64,000 bases of DNA from CALJDF01 sp038121105 (GCA_038121105.1 JAYONB010000001.1:310001-374000); one strand, 5' to 3'; positions 8,343 through 16,877 are shown, counted from the stretch's first letter. The notes: a model not told the origin generated them from the sequence alone. Numbers and translations are program-made.

Positions 8343-8535
8343 TACCGCCAGGTCACCGGTTCAAAAAAGGGGCCGCCAAGCAGCAAAGCTACGCGAGATA
8401 TGCCCAAAAATCTAGCTTTAGGGGCCAAATATTGATTTTTTGTTAAAATCACCCCCCACCGATAGGGCAAGGAGCCCTGCCAGGGCAAGCGGAAAAACCG
8501 GCCGCTTGAGAGGTTTTTTGAGGTTCGGCGACCCG

Positions 8536-9480
8536 TCATGGCCGCTGGGTTTCCGTCGAGCCGAGGTGAAGAACCACTGGACGGGCCGGATCTGCGGCCC
8601 ATTCGCCGAACCCACGGTCAAAAAGACGAACCTCGCGGTTCCCCAGAATGACCCGAAGAGCAAACCAAACCAGCGATCCCGCAGCCGCGGTATTGCCGAA
8701 TACAACCATCTGCCCGTGCTGCGGGATACCCGCAAGATCGAGGACTCGGCGCAGGTCATCGGCCGTCCGCAGCTGACCCGCGGCATCGTAGGTGACCCAA
8801 TTCCCGGGTAGGTTCTTGGCGCCCGGTATGGTCCCGTAGCGGGCAACGCCGGCAACCTTGTTGATCCCAAGAAACTGCGCACGGAGGCGGGCGTCGACGC
8901 GCAAAACCGAAGGCGGTAGATCGATAAGGTCGGCTGACTGGTAGCCCCGGACAAGCGGCGTGCCCGGCGTATAAACGGTCTTGAGTCTAACGTTCGACTG
9001 GCTATCCAGGCGAACCCCGGCCGTTTCCGCCAACCGCCGAAAACCGCCATTCAAGATCGCGACTTGGGTATGACCGACACGTTTGAGCAGCCAAAACAGT
9101 TCGGTTGCGCCCGCGACATCAAGCCAGCTTTCGCCGGCCGACATCAAAACAATCTTGTCTTGGGCACGAACCCCGAAAGCTCCGAGGCGCGCGGAAAATT
9201 CTTCGGTATCGAGGAGTTGCGGTTCGCCATCGCTGGTGCGCTGCCGGAACGCGACCTTGGTCAAGTCGACGTTGATCGCCCCGATAAGGTGGCCCGAGTC
9301 GTAGGCGGCTTTGCGTCGAAGGTCGAAGACAACGAGTTGTGGGTCTTGAAGCTGACCGATGAGCCAGGCGGGATCGACCAGCGGCGGCGCGCTCTGGGCG
9401 TGGGCGCCACTGCCGGAAATGACGGCAATGAAAACGACCATAGCCGCGACAAGATGCCTGCGGCGCGGTGACTCAAACAT
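8536..9480 (-). CDS. exported tandem rhodanese-like protein without catalytic cysteines
   Basis: A protein of about 314 residues with a signal peptide (MFESPRRRHLVAAMVVFIA, processed near GSGAHAQ) and two rhodanese-like domains (about 35-160 and 175-305). It keeps rhodanese hallmarks such as VFDLRRKAAYDSGHLIGAIN and GTIPGAKNLPGNWV. The active-site loop of the second domain reads MVVFGNTAAAGS and that of the first reads IVLMSAGES, so both lack the catalytic Cys. It is therefore probably not a sulfurtransferase, but a binding or structural protein in the periplasm. A start 15 bases upstream is also possible; neither start has a good ribosome-binding site. It lies between popZ and tolC. Confidence 0.8.
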   Translation of the reverse strand: MFESPRRRHLVAAMVVFIAVISGSGAHAQSAPPLVDPAWLIGQLQDPQLVVFDLRRKAAYDSGHLIGAINVDLTKVAFRQRTSDGEPQLLDTEEFSARLGAFGVRAQDKIVLMSAGESWLDVAGATELFWLLKRVGHTQVAILNGGFRRLAETAGVRLDSQSNVRLKTVYTPGTPLVRGYQSADLIDLPPSVLRVDARLRAQFLGINKVAGVARYGTIPGAKNLPGNWVTYDAAGQLRTADDLRRVLDLAGIPQHGQMVVFGNTAAAGSLVWFALRVILGNREVRLFDRGFGEWAADPARPVVLHLGSTETQRP

Positions 9481-9542
9481 GCCGCATGATGCCATGTGTC
9501 GGACGCGGGAACACCCCGCCCCTACCGTGCGGCGACCGGCGA

Positions 9543-10895
9543 TTAGCGGTCGCCGAGGATGTCGCGCCCGAAGAGCTTGTTGCGCACGGCCTGGTAGTTG
9601 GCGGTGGGATCGTAAGCCGCCACCGGTAGGCCGAGTTGTTCGGCCGACAAGCGCCCCAACGCGACGCGCAGATCGAACCCGGCCACAAACTCATCGCGCT
9701 CCGAACGCACCAAGGCGACTTGGGCGTTGAGCAGTTCCTGTTCGGCATCGAGTACGTCGAGGACAGTGCGCGCGCCGACTTCGGCCTCTTGCTGCACGCC
9801 ATCGAGCGCAACCTCGGCGGCGCGCACTTGATCGACGTTGGCGCGGATTTGTTCGGTGGCCGAGTTCAGGGTGGCCCACGCCTGGGTCACGCTTTCGACC
9901 ACGGCGCGGCGTTGGGTTTCGATGTCGATACGGCGCTGGCTGTTGGTCTGCTTGGCTTGACGCACGGCCGAGTATTCCGAGCCGGATTGGTAAAGCGGCA
10001 CGGTCACGGTGGCGGTGATGGACGCGCTGTCGAGGCGATCGTTGAAACTGCTGGTGTCGTAGCCGCGCGACAGGGCACTGGTCAGATTGACCGACGGCAA
10101 GATCACGCCGTTGGCGACCTCGACGGCGGCCCGCGAGGCTTCTTCGCTACGAACGGCCTGACGCACCAACGGGTTTTCTTCGAGGGCGATGCGTCGCGCA
10201 TCCTCGACGTTTTCGGGCAACGCGCCGAGTGCCGGCACGCGCGACAAATCGGCCGGTTCGAGACCGATGACGCGGCGGAAGGTGGCGCGGCTTGATTCGA
10301 GAACACCTTGGGCCGCCACCAGCGAACTGATCGCGCCGGAAACGCGCGCCTCGGCTTGGGCGACGTCGGTGCGCGTGAGTTCGCCGACCTCGAAACGATC
10401 GCGCGTGGCGTCGAGTTGCCGGTTCAAGCGATCGAGGTTGGCTTGGTTCAGCTCGACCACGGCTTGGTCGCGCAGCACGTCCATGTAGGCGCGGACGGTG
10501 GACTGCAGTACGCCCTGTTCGGTTTGGCGCAAGGCCTGACGCGCCGCTTCGACATTGGCTTCGGCTTGGGCGATGCCGTTGACGGTGCGCCCACCGCGAT
10601 AGAGCGGTTGGCTGAGCCGCACGGTGGCGCTGCGCGGTTTGGTGTCGGACGATCCGGTCGAATTGCCGTCCGAGTGGGTCAACCCGGCATCGCCGGACAG
10701 GGTCACGGTGGGACGCCAGCCGCTGAGCGCCTGGGACACGGTTTCGTCCGTGGCCCGTAAGGAGGCGCGTTGCGATTGCAGGGTCGGATTGTTTTGGTAG
10801 GCCATGACAAGCGCTTCTTCGAGCGTCTGGGCCGATCCGGTTGTGACCGTCAATAGACCGACCGCCGCCGCAACGACGCTTGCACGAATGGCCAT
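9543..10895 (-). CDS. tolC: TolC-family outer-membrane efflux/secretion channel
   Basis: A 450-residue outer-membrane factor that forms the trimeric exit duct for RND efflux pumps and type I secretion. The start at 10895 follows a GAGGGA site and gives a signal peptide cleaved near GSAQ. The mature part has the duplicated TolC pattern: TLEEALVMAYQNNPTLQSQ, LSQPLYRGGRTVNGIAQAEA in the first half, and VTVPLYQSGSEYSAVRQAKQ in the second. Long helical segments carry the TRTDVAQAEARVSGA and RTVLDVLDAEQELLNAQVAL signatures. The length matches the family. The upstream pcm-like gene lies in the same direction, as often seen in alphaproteobacteria. Confidence 0.95.
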   Translation of the reverse strand: MAIRASVVAAAVGLLTVTTGSAQTLEEALVMAYQNNPTLQSQRASLRATDETVSQALSGWRPTVTLSGDAGLTHSDGNSTGSSDTKPRSATVRLSQPLYRGGRTVNGIAQAEANVEAARQALRQTEQGVLQSTVRAYMDVLRDQAVVELNQANLDRLNRQLDATRDRFEVGELTRTDVAQAEARVSGAISSLVAAQGVLESSRATFRRVIGLEPADLSRVPALGALPENVEDARRIALEENPLVRQAVRSEEASRAAVEVANGVILPSVNLTSALSRGYDTSSFNDRLDSASITATVTVPLYQSGSEYSAVRQAKQTNSQRRIDIETQRRAVVESVTQAWATLNSATEQIRANVDQVRAAEVALDGVQQEAEVGARTVLDVLDAEQELLNAQVALVRSERDEFVAGFDLRVALGRLSAEQLGLPVAAYDPTANYQAVRNKLFGRDILGDR

Positions 10896-11046
10896 GTTGT
10901 GTGTTCCCTCTTTGCCGACCCAGGTGCTTCGTACACGTTGCGCGGACCGCTTGTCCGTCGCTGCCGTAGGGTCAATCTCGACCGACCGGCCGCCCGATAC
11001 AAATAAGCGCAAACGCACGGGGTTCAACCGGAGGGCCAAAGGGACG

Positions 11047-11703
11047 CTATTGAAAGGCGAAAACTTTGGGTCGGGCGAAGCCCGGCAACGCCGGCACCGA
11101 CGCGTCAAACAGCGGACGATGGCCGAAGACGCCGTTGCTCTCGGCGTACAGCGTCGCTTTACCGGTCGGTCCGGACCGAAGGACGCACGCGAGGCGCCCT
11201 CCGGGGGCAAGTTGTTCGAGCAACGCCACCGGCACCTCTTCGACGCCGCCGTCGATCAGGATGGCGGCAAACGGACCTTGGTCGGCCTGGCCTTCGGCCA
11301 TCGGGCCTTCGATGACCGCAACGTTATCGATATCGACCTTGGTGAGGTTGTCGCCCGCGGCGGCGGCCAAATCTGCATCGCTTTCGACCGCGACGACGGT
11401 ACCGGCAAGGCGTGCCATCACGGCGGCGGCGTAACCGGTCGCACTGCCGACACAGAGAACGAGATCGCCGGATTTGATGGCGAGCGCATCGATCAGGCGC
11501 GCCAGCACCATCGGTTCCATCAAGTAGCGGCCTGGGGCAATTTCCAGGTCTTCGTCGACATAGGCCACGCCGGCGAGCGACTTGGGCGCGAACACCTCGC
11601 GCGGAATGCTGCCCATGGCGTCGAGGATGCGCTGATCGTTGACCCGGTTGGGTTCCAACTGGCTGAGCACCATGTTGCGGCGCGCGGCGGCGTAATCGGT
11701 CAT
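11047..11703 (-). CDS. protein-L-isoaspartate O-methyltransferase family protein
   Basis: A 218-residue methyltransferase of the PCMT family, which repairs isoaspartyl residues using SAM. It has the family N-terminus (MTDYAAARRNMVLSQLEPN, VNDQRILDAMGSIPREVF), the binding motif LVLCVGSATGYAAAVMARL and APGGRLACVL. The usual active-site Ser/Thr region is replaced by YVDEDLEIAPGRYLMEPMV, and the motif I Gly pattern is looser than in E. coli Pcm. It may therefore be the divergent alphaproteobacterial paralogue rather than a proven repair enzyme. It lies 151 bases upstream of tolC in the same direction and may share its transcript. Confidence 0.85.
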   Translation of the reverse strand: MTDYAAARRNMVLSQLEPNRVNDQRILDAMGSIPREVFAPKSLAGVAYVDEDLEIAPGRYLMEPMVLARLIDALAIKSGDLVLCVGSATGYAAAVMARLAGTVVAVESDADLAAAAGDNLTKVDIDNVAVIEGPMAEGQADQGPFAAILIDGGVEEVPVALLEQLAPGGRLACVLRSGPTGKATLYAESNGVFGHRPLFDASVPALPGFARPKVFAFQ

Positions 11704-11853
11704 CGGTCCAAAGTGTCCCAAACCCTTATGTTGCGCCGGTTATACGGTTCCGGGGGGCGAAAGACAACCAGCGGCCATCGCCGCTGGTTTCGGCTGGCGC
11801 CAACTGCGAATCGCCCGCAAACCCCGCGGGGAGGTTTATGCAAGAATAGCGGT

Positions 11854-12414
11854 ATGAGCCAGCCGACGTTGATCGCGTTCGAATCGCATGACGGGCAAAC
11901 CGCGCGGATTGCACATCGGCTCGGCACCCACCTTGCGGCCCGACATGTGGCGGTGGATGTGGTCGATCTGCGCAGCCAAGCCTGTTCGCCCGAGGGGGTG
12001 CGGGCGGTGATCCTGGGCGCGCCGGTGCGCTATGGCCGTCACAGCAGGGCCCTGCGGCGCTGGGTTGAGCATCATCGGGCGGCCCTGAATGCGTTGCCGA
12101 GCGCTTTTTTTTCGGTCAGTTTGGTCGCCGCCTCGACCCGGGCGGAAGATCAAGGCGCGGCGGCGGACCTGATGGCGGGCTTCCTGCGCGCCACCGGTTG
12201 GACGCCCGGTCTGACGCATGGTTTTGCCGGGGCGCTGCGCTATCGGCAGTACAATCCCTTGGTGCGCCTGGTAATGCGGCGGATCGCGCGGCGTAGCGGC
12301 GGCGACACCGATACCTCGGTCGATCACGACTACACCGATTGGGCGGCCGTGGACGCCTTTGCCGACGAGTGTGCGGCGCTGATTGCGGCATCCCCTGCCC
12401 CCGGCAAGCCTTGA
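11854..12414 (+). CDS. hemG: menaquinone/flavodoxin-type protoporphyrinogen oxidase HemG
   Basis: A 186-residue flavodoxin-fold protein very like E. coli HemG, which oxidises protoporphyrinogen IX to protoporphyrin IX with quinone as acceptor. It shows the FMN loop ESHDGQTARIA, VILGAPVRYGRHSRAL, the HemG insertion LPSAFFSVSLVA, GALRYRQYNPLVRLVMRRI, and the C-terminal SGGDTDT and YTDW motifs. It has no signal peptide. The start at ATG 11854 matches the family N-terminus; a long open frame upstream is antisense to pcm and tolC. HemG is chiefly gammaproteobacterial, while many alphaproteobacteria use HemJ, so its presence here is of interest. Confidence 0.88.
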   Translation: MSQPTLIAFESHDGQTARIAHRLGTHLAARHVAVDVVDLRSQACSPEGVRAVILGAPVRYGRHSRALRRWVEHHRAALNALPSAFFSVSLVAASTRAEDQGAAADLMAGFLRATGWTPGLTHGFAGALRYRQYNPLVRLVMRRIARRSGGDTDTSVDHDYTDWAAVDAFADECAALIAASPAPGKP

Positions 12415-12439
12415 CCCGCCGCGGGGCCAAACCTATACA
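12411..12439 (+). promoter_or_regulatory. sigma-70 promoter of tRNA-Cys
   Basis: TTGACC (12411-12416) and TATACA (12434-12439) are separated by exactly 17 bases and lie just upstream of the tRNA gene. The -35 box overlaps the TGA stop of hemG (12412-12414). Confidence 0.75.
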
Positions 12440-12448
12440 CGCGCCCGA

Positions 12449-12522
12449 GGCCGGGTGGCGGAGTGGCTACGCAGAGGACTGCAAATCCTTGTACACCGGT
12501 TCGATTCCGGTCCCGGCCTCCA
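12449..12522 (+). tRNA. tRNA-Cys (GCA)
   Basis: A 74-base cloverleaf. Acceptor arms are GGCCGGG and CCCGGCC. The anticodon stem AGGA/TCCT has loop CTGCAAA with anticodon GCA. The T arm is CCGG-TTCGATT-CCGG. The discriminator base is T, and CCA is encoded at 12520-12522. Confidence 0.96.
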
Positions 12523-12538
12523 ACACCCCCTACCCGTT

Positions 12539-12646
12539 ATGACCGAGCGCCACCCAGATTCCTTCATTCGTCGCCACCGGCGTTTGCTGTTGCTGGCGGT
12601 GATAGCCGCCGTGGTGGCGCTGGCCTGGTTCGGGGGGCCGGGTTGA
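12539..12646 (+). CDS. possible 35-residue single-span membrane peptide
   Basis: A short frame directly after tRNA-Cys encodes a polar N-terminus with several Arg and His residues (MTERHPDSFIRRHRR), then one hydrophobic span (LLLLAVIAAVVALAWF) and a short Gly-rich end. The topology would be a small inner-membrane protein with a cytoplasmic N-terminus. No good ribosome-binding site is seen, and it may be read from the tRNA transcript or not at all. Low confidence. Confidence 0.3.
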   Translation: MTERHPDSFIRRHRRLLLLAVIAAVVALAWFGGPG

Positions 12647-12725
12647 AAAGCCGTCGCGGCCGCCAACATCCGAGAATGACGGCAGCCGCCGAGGACGACC
12701 GAAGCGACAGCGGGGCACGATCGAA

Positions 12726-13742
12726 ATGACCGATACCGTTCTGGTAACCGGCGCAAGCGGGTTTATCGCGAAATACGTGGCCGCGGCGCTGTTGGACAAA
12801 GGCTACGCGGTGCGCGGCACCGTGCGCACGATGGCCAAGGCCGACGCCGTGCGCGAGAGCATCGCGCGGATTGGCGCCGATACCGCAAGGCTTGAGTTTT
12901 GCGAAGCCGACTTGTTGGCGGATGACGGGTGGGGTCAGGCGACGGACGGCGTGCGCTACGTGCAGCACATCGCCTCGCCTTTTCCGATGGCGCAACCGAA
13001 GGATCGCGAGGCGCTGGTGCCGGCGGCGCGCGACGGCGCGCTGCGGGTGCTCAAAAGCGCAATGGCGGCTGGCGCGGCGCGTATCGTTTTGACCTCGTCG
13101 ATGGTGGCGATGATGTATCGCGCCAATCGACCGCAAACCGTGCAAGTCGCGGAAGACGACTGGACCGATCCGGAGTGGGATCAGTTGTCGGCCTATATCG
13201 TCTCGAAGACCCGTGCCGAACGTGCCGCGTGGGACGCGATGGGCGACGATAAATCACGGCTGGCCGTGGTGAACCCCGGTTTCGTCATGGGCCCCGCGCC
13301 GGATACCGACTCCGCGACATCGCTCGACCTCGTCAAGATGCTGCTGACCGGCGCCTACCCCGCGTTGCCGAAAATCGCCTTTCCGTGCGTGGACGTGCGC
13401 GACGTCGCGGCGCTGCATGTGGCCGCGATGACGACCGACGAAGCCGGCGGTCGGCGCTTGATGGGGGCTGGGGAAACGCTGACGCTCCACGATATGAGTA
13501 TGATCTTGCGGGAGGCCTGCCCCGAGCGGGCGCGCAAAATCCCGAAACGCTCGTTACCGATCTGGATTACGCGGTTGGCTGCATTCGTCGACCCCAATAT
13601 TCGGGCCGTGCGACCGGACCTCGGGGTACACCCCCACGCGCAATGCGCCTACGTGACGGACTTGACCGGCGTGTCGTTCCGGCCCGCAAAAGAAAGCGTG
13701 GCGGACGCGGGATGCTCGTTGATCGCGCTGGGCGCGGCGTAA
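12726..13742 (+). CDS. extended SDR: dihydroflavonol 4-reductase-like NAD(P)-dependent oxidoreductase
   Basis: A 338-residue extended short-chain dehydrogenase/reductase. The Rossmann motif VLVTGASGFIAKYVAAALL is at the N-terminus. The catalytic Ser is in IVLTSSMVAM, and the Tyr/Lys pair is in YIVSK (Y-x3-K). NPGFVMGP follows, as in aldehyde reductases of the dihydroflavonol reductase group. Such bacterial members reduce aldehydes or ketones of unknown identity. It is cytoplasmic and appears monocistronic, ending at a strong hairpin shared with the convergent solute-binding protein gene. Confidence 0.87.
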   Translation: MTDTVLVTGASGFIAKYVAAALLDKGYAVRGTVRTMAKADAVRESIARIGADTARLEFCEADLLADDGWGQATDGVRYVQHIASPFPMAQPKDREALVPAARDGALRVLKSAMAAGAARIVLTSSMVAMMYRANRPQTVQVAEDDWTDPEWDQLSAYIVSKTRAERAAWDAMGDDKSRLAVVNPGFVMGPAPDTDSATSLDLVKMLLTGAYPALPKIAFPCVDVRDVAALHVAAMTTDEAGGRRLMGAGETLTLHDMSMILREACPERARKIPKRSLPIWITRLAAFVDPNIRAVRPDLGVHPHAQCAYVTDLTGVSFRPAKESVADAGCSLIALGAA

Positions 13743-13756
13743 CGATCCAAACAAAA

Positions 13757-13780
13757 AAAGGGCGCCCGGAGGCGCCCTTT
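13757..13780. terminator. bidirectional intrinsic terminator
   Basis: Perfect arms AAAGGGCGCC (13757-13766) and GGCGCCCTTT (13771-13780) flank a CGGA loop between convergent genes. A-run and T-run are present on the two sides, so both directions can terminate. The core is almost identical to the hairpin at 30013-30038. Confidence 0.88.
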
Positions 13781-13800
13781 CTCGTGGCGTTGGCGGTTCC

Positions 13801-15366
13801 CTAGCGGGAAGACACCTCGAACGTCTCGTACGGAATCTGCAAGAGATGGTGCGAGAAGTTCTTGATCCGCGGGTTGTAACCCATCAGCTCGTCGAACTCG
13901 ACGAGGAAGACGATGGGGGCTTTTTCCATCGTGATCCGACCCAGTTCACGAAGGAGACCCCGGCGTTTCTCGGGATCGAACTCTTCGTTGGCTGCCTTGA
14001 TCAACGGCATATCGCCTTCGTCACAGAAGTAAGGCGCCTTGCCACCGTGCTTTTTGCACGACGCGAAGACGTTCCACACCCGTGCCGCATCCATGGTCGC
14101 GGTCAGGTCGAAACCAATGCCGAAGGCTTCGTAGGGCCAGTCACCCTTGAGCCAATGCTCGAGCCATTGCCCGGTGCCCGCGAACTGCTGGGCGATGAGC
14201 GTGGCGTCGACGCCGAGCTGACGGATGTCTTGGATGGCCGCTTCGTAGGCGTTCTTGAAGGCCTCGTCGTTGACGATGGCGCGAACCTCGAACTTGAGGC
14301 CCTTGCCGTCCGGATACCCGGCCTCGGCCAGCAAGGCCTTGGCTTTTTCGGGGTTGTACGGATAGCCCTTGAGCGCGGGGTTGTAGCCGTTGATGCCCGG
14401 GAATGCCGGCTGCGTCGACGGACGGGCGTATTTGCCCAAGAACAACGCCTCGGCGATGGCCTTCTTGTCGACGGCGTAGTTGAGCGCCTGGCGAACGCGA
14501 ACGTCGCCCATCGGCCCATCAACCTGCGCACCGTTGCGATAGGACACGATCGAGATACCCATCGTCCGGGTGGACGGACGTGCGAACACTTTCATCCCTG
14601 CCGCTTCGACGGCGGTCGCTTCGTCGGCCGACATCGCGGTATTCACATCGATCTGACCCGAGACCAACGCCTGGGTCCGCGCCGGGGCTTCCGGCAGAAC
14701 CTTGAACGAGATCTTGGTGACGTCCCGAATCGGTCGGTTGGATTTCGGGTTCGGCACCGCCGTCGCGTCCTCTTCGGCAAACGTGATCATGTACGGCCCG
14801 GAACCGACGGGGTTGGTGGTGATCCCGGCAACGCCACGATCCGCGAAGTCTTTCGGCGCGATGACGGCGGGGTCCCGCATGTTCATCGGCAGAATTGGGT
14901 TCGGTGCGTCCGTGATCACGTCGAGGGTGTGGTCGTCCACGACCTCGACCGACTTGACGAAGTTCTTCATCGTCTTGGATTGCGAGAACACGCCGCCTTC
15001 GTCGGTCCACCAGAAATCGAAGGTGGCTTTTGCGGCTTGCGCGGTGACCGGCTCGCCGTTCGAGAAGACGTGGCCTTCTTGCAGTTTGAAGCGCCAGCGC
15101 GTGGGCTCGACGTTTTCCCAACTCGTTGCCAGCAACGGGCCCGGCGTGCCGTCTTCGTTCAATTTGGTGAGGGTTTCGAAAACCGGCGCCCAGGCGAATA
15201 CGCCCGGCGTACAGTTACACCCAGAATAAGGGTTACCCTTCCCGGCGCCGAACATGCGAACGGCAACCGTGACTTCCTCCGACGATGCGGTCTGCGGCAG
15301 GATCACCGACAAACTCAACACCGCTGCCCCTGCGAGGGGCAATACGTGTTTTTTGAGTAGGTTCAT
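13801..15366 (-). CDS. peptide/solute-binding protein, ABC transporter family 5 (orphan)
   Basis: A 521-residue extracytoplasmic solute-binding protein of the DppA/OppA type. The start at ATG 15366 gives a signal peptide (MNLLKKHVLPLAGAAVLSLS, cleaved near TASSEE). Family features include TRWRFKLQEGHVFSNGEPV, GSGPYMI, VRQALNYAVDKKAIAEALFLG and YNPEKAKALLAEAGYPDGKG. It has Cys pairs in GCNCTPG and near SCKKHGG...YFCDEGD, the latter shared in part with its paralogue at 58236-59765. No permease or ATPase gene is near, so it must use a transporter encoded elsewhere. The ligand may be an oligopeptide or another small molecule. Confidence 0.88.
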   Translation of the reverse strand: MNLLKKHVLPLAGAAVLSLSVILPQTASSEEVTVAVRMFGAGKGNPYSGCNCTPGVFAWAPVFETLTKLNEDGTPGPLLATSWENVEPTRWRFKLQEGHVFSNGEPVTAQAAKATFDFWWTDEGGVFSQSKTMKNFVKSVEVVDDHTLDVITDAPNPILPMNMRDPAVIAPKDFADRGVAGITTNPVGSGPYMITFAEEDATAVPNPKSNRPIRDVTKISFKVLPEAPARTQALVSGQIDVNTAMSADEATAVEAAGMKVFARPSTRTMGISIVSYRNGAQVDGPMGDVRVRQALNYAVDKKAIAEALFLGKYARPSTQPAFPGINGYNPALKGYPYNPEKAKALLAEAGYPDGKGLKFEVRAIVNDEAFKNAYEAAIQDIRQLGVDATLIAQQFAGTGQWLEHWLKGDWPYEAFGIGFDLTATMDAARVWNVFASCKKHGGKAPYFCDEGDMPLIKAANEEFDPEKRRGLLRELGRITMEKAPIVFLVEFDELMGYNPRIKNFSHHLLQIPYETFEVSSR

Positions 15367-15442
15367 TCTTTCAGTCCCAGTTGTTTTGACTACCCTGTTA
15401 AGGCCCGGCACCATAGCCCACGGCGCCTAGCTTGTCCGATCC

Positions 15443-15448
15443 ATTATA
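15443..15448 (-). promoter_or_regulatory. -10 box for the 13801-15366 gene
   Basis: A perfect TATAAT occurs on the reverse strand 77 bases upstream of the start codon. No good -35 hexamer lies 16-18 bases further up, so an extended or activator-dependent promoter is possible. Confidence 0.4.
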
Positions 15449-15530
15449 ACAGCCTCGGCTTGGCTGCGCGATGCCCGAAAGGGTTTGGGCCAATATCGTG
15501 ATCGGCGCAGATTAGGGCGGAAGTCGGCCC

Positions 15531-15696
15531 CTATTTGCGGGCGATGACCCAGATTGCGTGCACGATTCCGGGGATATACCCCAATAGCGTCAACACGATA
15601 TTAAGCCAGAAATGCAGGCCCAGGCCGACCTGGAGGAAGAGCCCCACGGGCGGCAAAAAAAATGGCGAAAACGATTCGGATGAGGTCAAAAAGCAT
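15531..15696 (-). pseudogene. Pmp3/YqaE (UPF0057) membrane protein gene with +1 frameshift
   Basis: Read with one base removed from a run of eight identical bases (plus-strand A-run at 15655-15662), this encodes a 54-residue Pmp3-type protein: MLFDLIRIVFAIFLPPVGLF, then LQVGLGLHFWLN and LLGYIPGIVHAIWVI. That gives two membrane spans and the conserved PP and GLG...WLN motifs. As given, the frame shifts after residue 14 and ends early in unrelated residues. The span is 166 bases, one more than 55 codons. It follows the pentapeptide-repeat gene in the same direction, starting 3 bases before that gene's stop on the forward coordinates. Pmp3 proteins influence membrane potential and stress tolerance. 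Sequencing error in the homopolymer is a strong alternative to real inactivation. Confidence 0.85.
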
Positions 15697-15698
15697 CG

Positions 15699-16877
15699 CT
15701 AAATCCCCTGAAGGTCACCGCAGGCTGAGGTATCGGTGCCGGTGAAGTCGGCGCCCGCCAAAAGGGCGCCAGCAAAGATCGGTGTTTTCGTTCGCCCGGT
15801 AACCCCACCACCAGCGGCTTTGATGGGCACCGCATCCAGTAGGGCGTTGCGAAAGGAAACGGTGCGGAGATCGGCGCCGATGAACGTCGCCCCGGAGGCA
15901 TCGGCGTCGTCGAAGGTCGCCTTGGCCAGCAACGCGCCGCTGAAATCGCACAGCACGAGGCGGCACCCGGAAAAATCGGCCCCGGTGAGGTCGGCGTCGA
16001 CGAAGGTCATGCCGCTGAGGTCGCGGCCTGAAAATTTCATGCCCTTGAGAAGGCGTCGGGACAAGTCACCGCGGGTGCCGGCGTCACCCGAGGAGGCGAC
16101 CCAGGCAACGTGTTCCTCCAAGACGGTTTCGACCTGACGCGTTTCGATAACCCGGTCGTCGGCAAACACCGGCGCTCCCTCTAGGTCGCTTTCGGCGCGG
16201 TCGACGCCGTCGAAGCGCGCGCCCTTAAGATTGGCACCCTGGAACGTCGCCCTTTTAACGTGGGCATTGGTGAGGTCGGCGTTTTGCAAATTGGCGCTGA
16301 CCAATATCGCGCCCCCGAGTTGGGCATCACGCAGGTCGGCCCCGCTGAGATCGGCTTCCGAGAAATCGACGTGGCTGAGATCGGCGCCGGCGAGATGGGC
16401 GCCCTTGAGATTGGCCCCGACGAAACTGGAGCCTTCGAGATTCACGTTATTGAGTTGCGCGCCCACCAGTTTGGCGGCGTCGAAGCGGCATCGCGCAATG
16501 TTGGACACCTTGGCGCCGTAGGCTTCGCCGGTTTCGTAGTTGATCGCCGTACCGCCGCGGAGATCGGCGTCGGTCAGATCGGCGCCGTCGAGCAGTGCGC
16601 CGTAAAGGCTGACGCCGCGGAGATTGGCACCGGTGAGGTCGCTGTCGGAGAGGTTGGCGTTGCCCAGATTAGCGCCGAAAAAGTCGGTGCGAACGAGATT
16701 TGCGGCAGCAAACGATGCCCCTTCGCAGTCGGCGCGGACGAATTTCGCTTCGCGGAGCACGCGTTTGGAGAAATCAACGCCGCGCAATTCGTTGCCGGTG
16801 AAATCGCCGGGCTTCCCGCCGCGACCCGCGGCCCAACCCATATGTGCCTCAACGGCGGCGAGAGTCTTTTGATCCAA
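15699..16877 (-). CDS. pentapeptide-repeat protein
   Basis: About 392 residues, nearly all A(D/N)LxX pentapeptide repeats, for example ANLSDSDLTGANLRGVSLYG and ADLSHVDFSEADLSGADLRD. These fold as a right-handed quadrilateral beta-helix. The repeats form two blocks (about 20-250 and 290-385) separated by a non-repeat linker around VETVLEEHVAWVASSGDAG. That linker resembles the N-terminal segment LAAVEAHMGWAAGRGGKPGD, suggesting an internal duplication. No ATG lies in a sensible place; the TTG at 16877, with GGAAAG upstream, gives a family-like start and avoids the divergent GNAT gene. An internal ATG 17 codons later is the alternative. No signal peptide is seen. The function is unknown. Confidence 0.75.
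   Translation of the reverse strand: MDQKTLAAVEAHMGWAAGRGGKPGDFTGNELRGVDFSKRVLREAKFVRADCEGASFAAANLVRTDFFGANLGNANLSDSDLTGANLRGVSLYGALLDGADLTDADLRGGTAINYETGEAYGAKVSNIARCRFDAAKLVGAQLNNVNLEGSSFVGANLKGAHLAGADLSHVDFSEADLSGADLRDAQLGGAILVSANLQNADLTNAHVKRATFQGANLKGARFDGVDRAESDLEGAPVFADDRVIETRQVETVLEEHVAWVASSGDAGTRGDLSRRLLKGMKFSGRDLSGMTFVDADLTGADFSGCRLVLCDFSGALLAKATFDDADASGATFIGADLRTVSFRNALLDAVPIKAAGGGVTGRTKTPIFAGALLAGADFTGTDTSACGDLQGI

Noticed and set aside
10804..11853. N-terminal extension of hemG
   Set aside because: The open frame runs antisense through tolC and pcm; homology to HemG starts only at 11854.
13846..15360. Plus-strand 504-codon frame
   Set aside because: Antisense to the solute-binding protein gene, with low-complexity Arg/Gly/Val composition.
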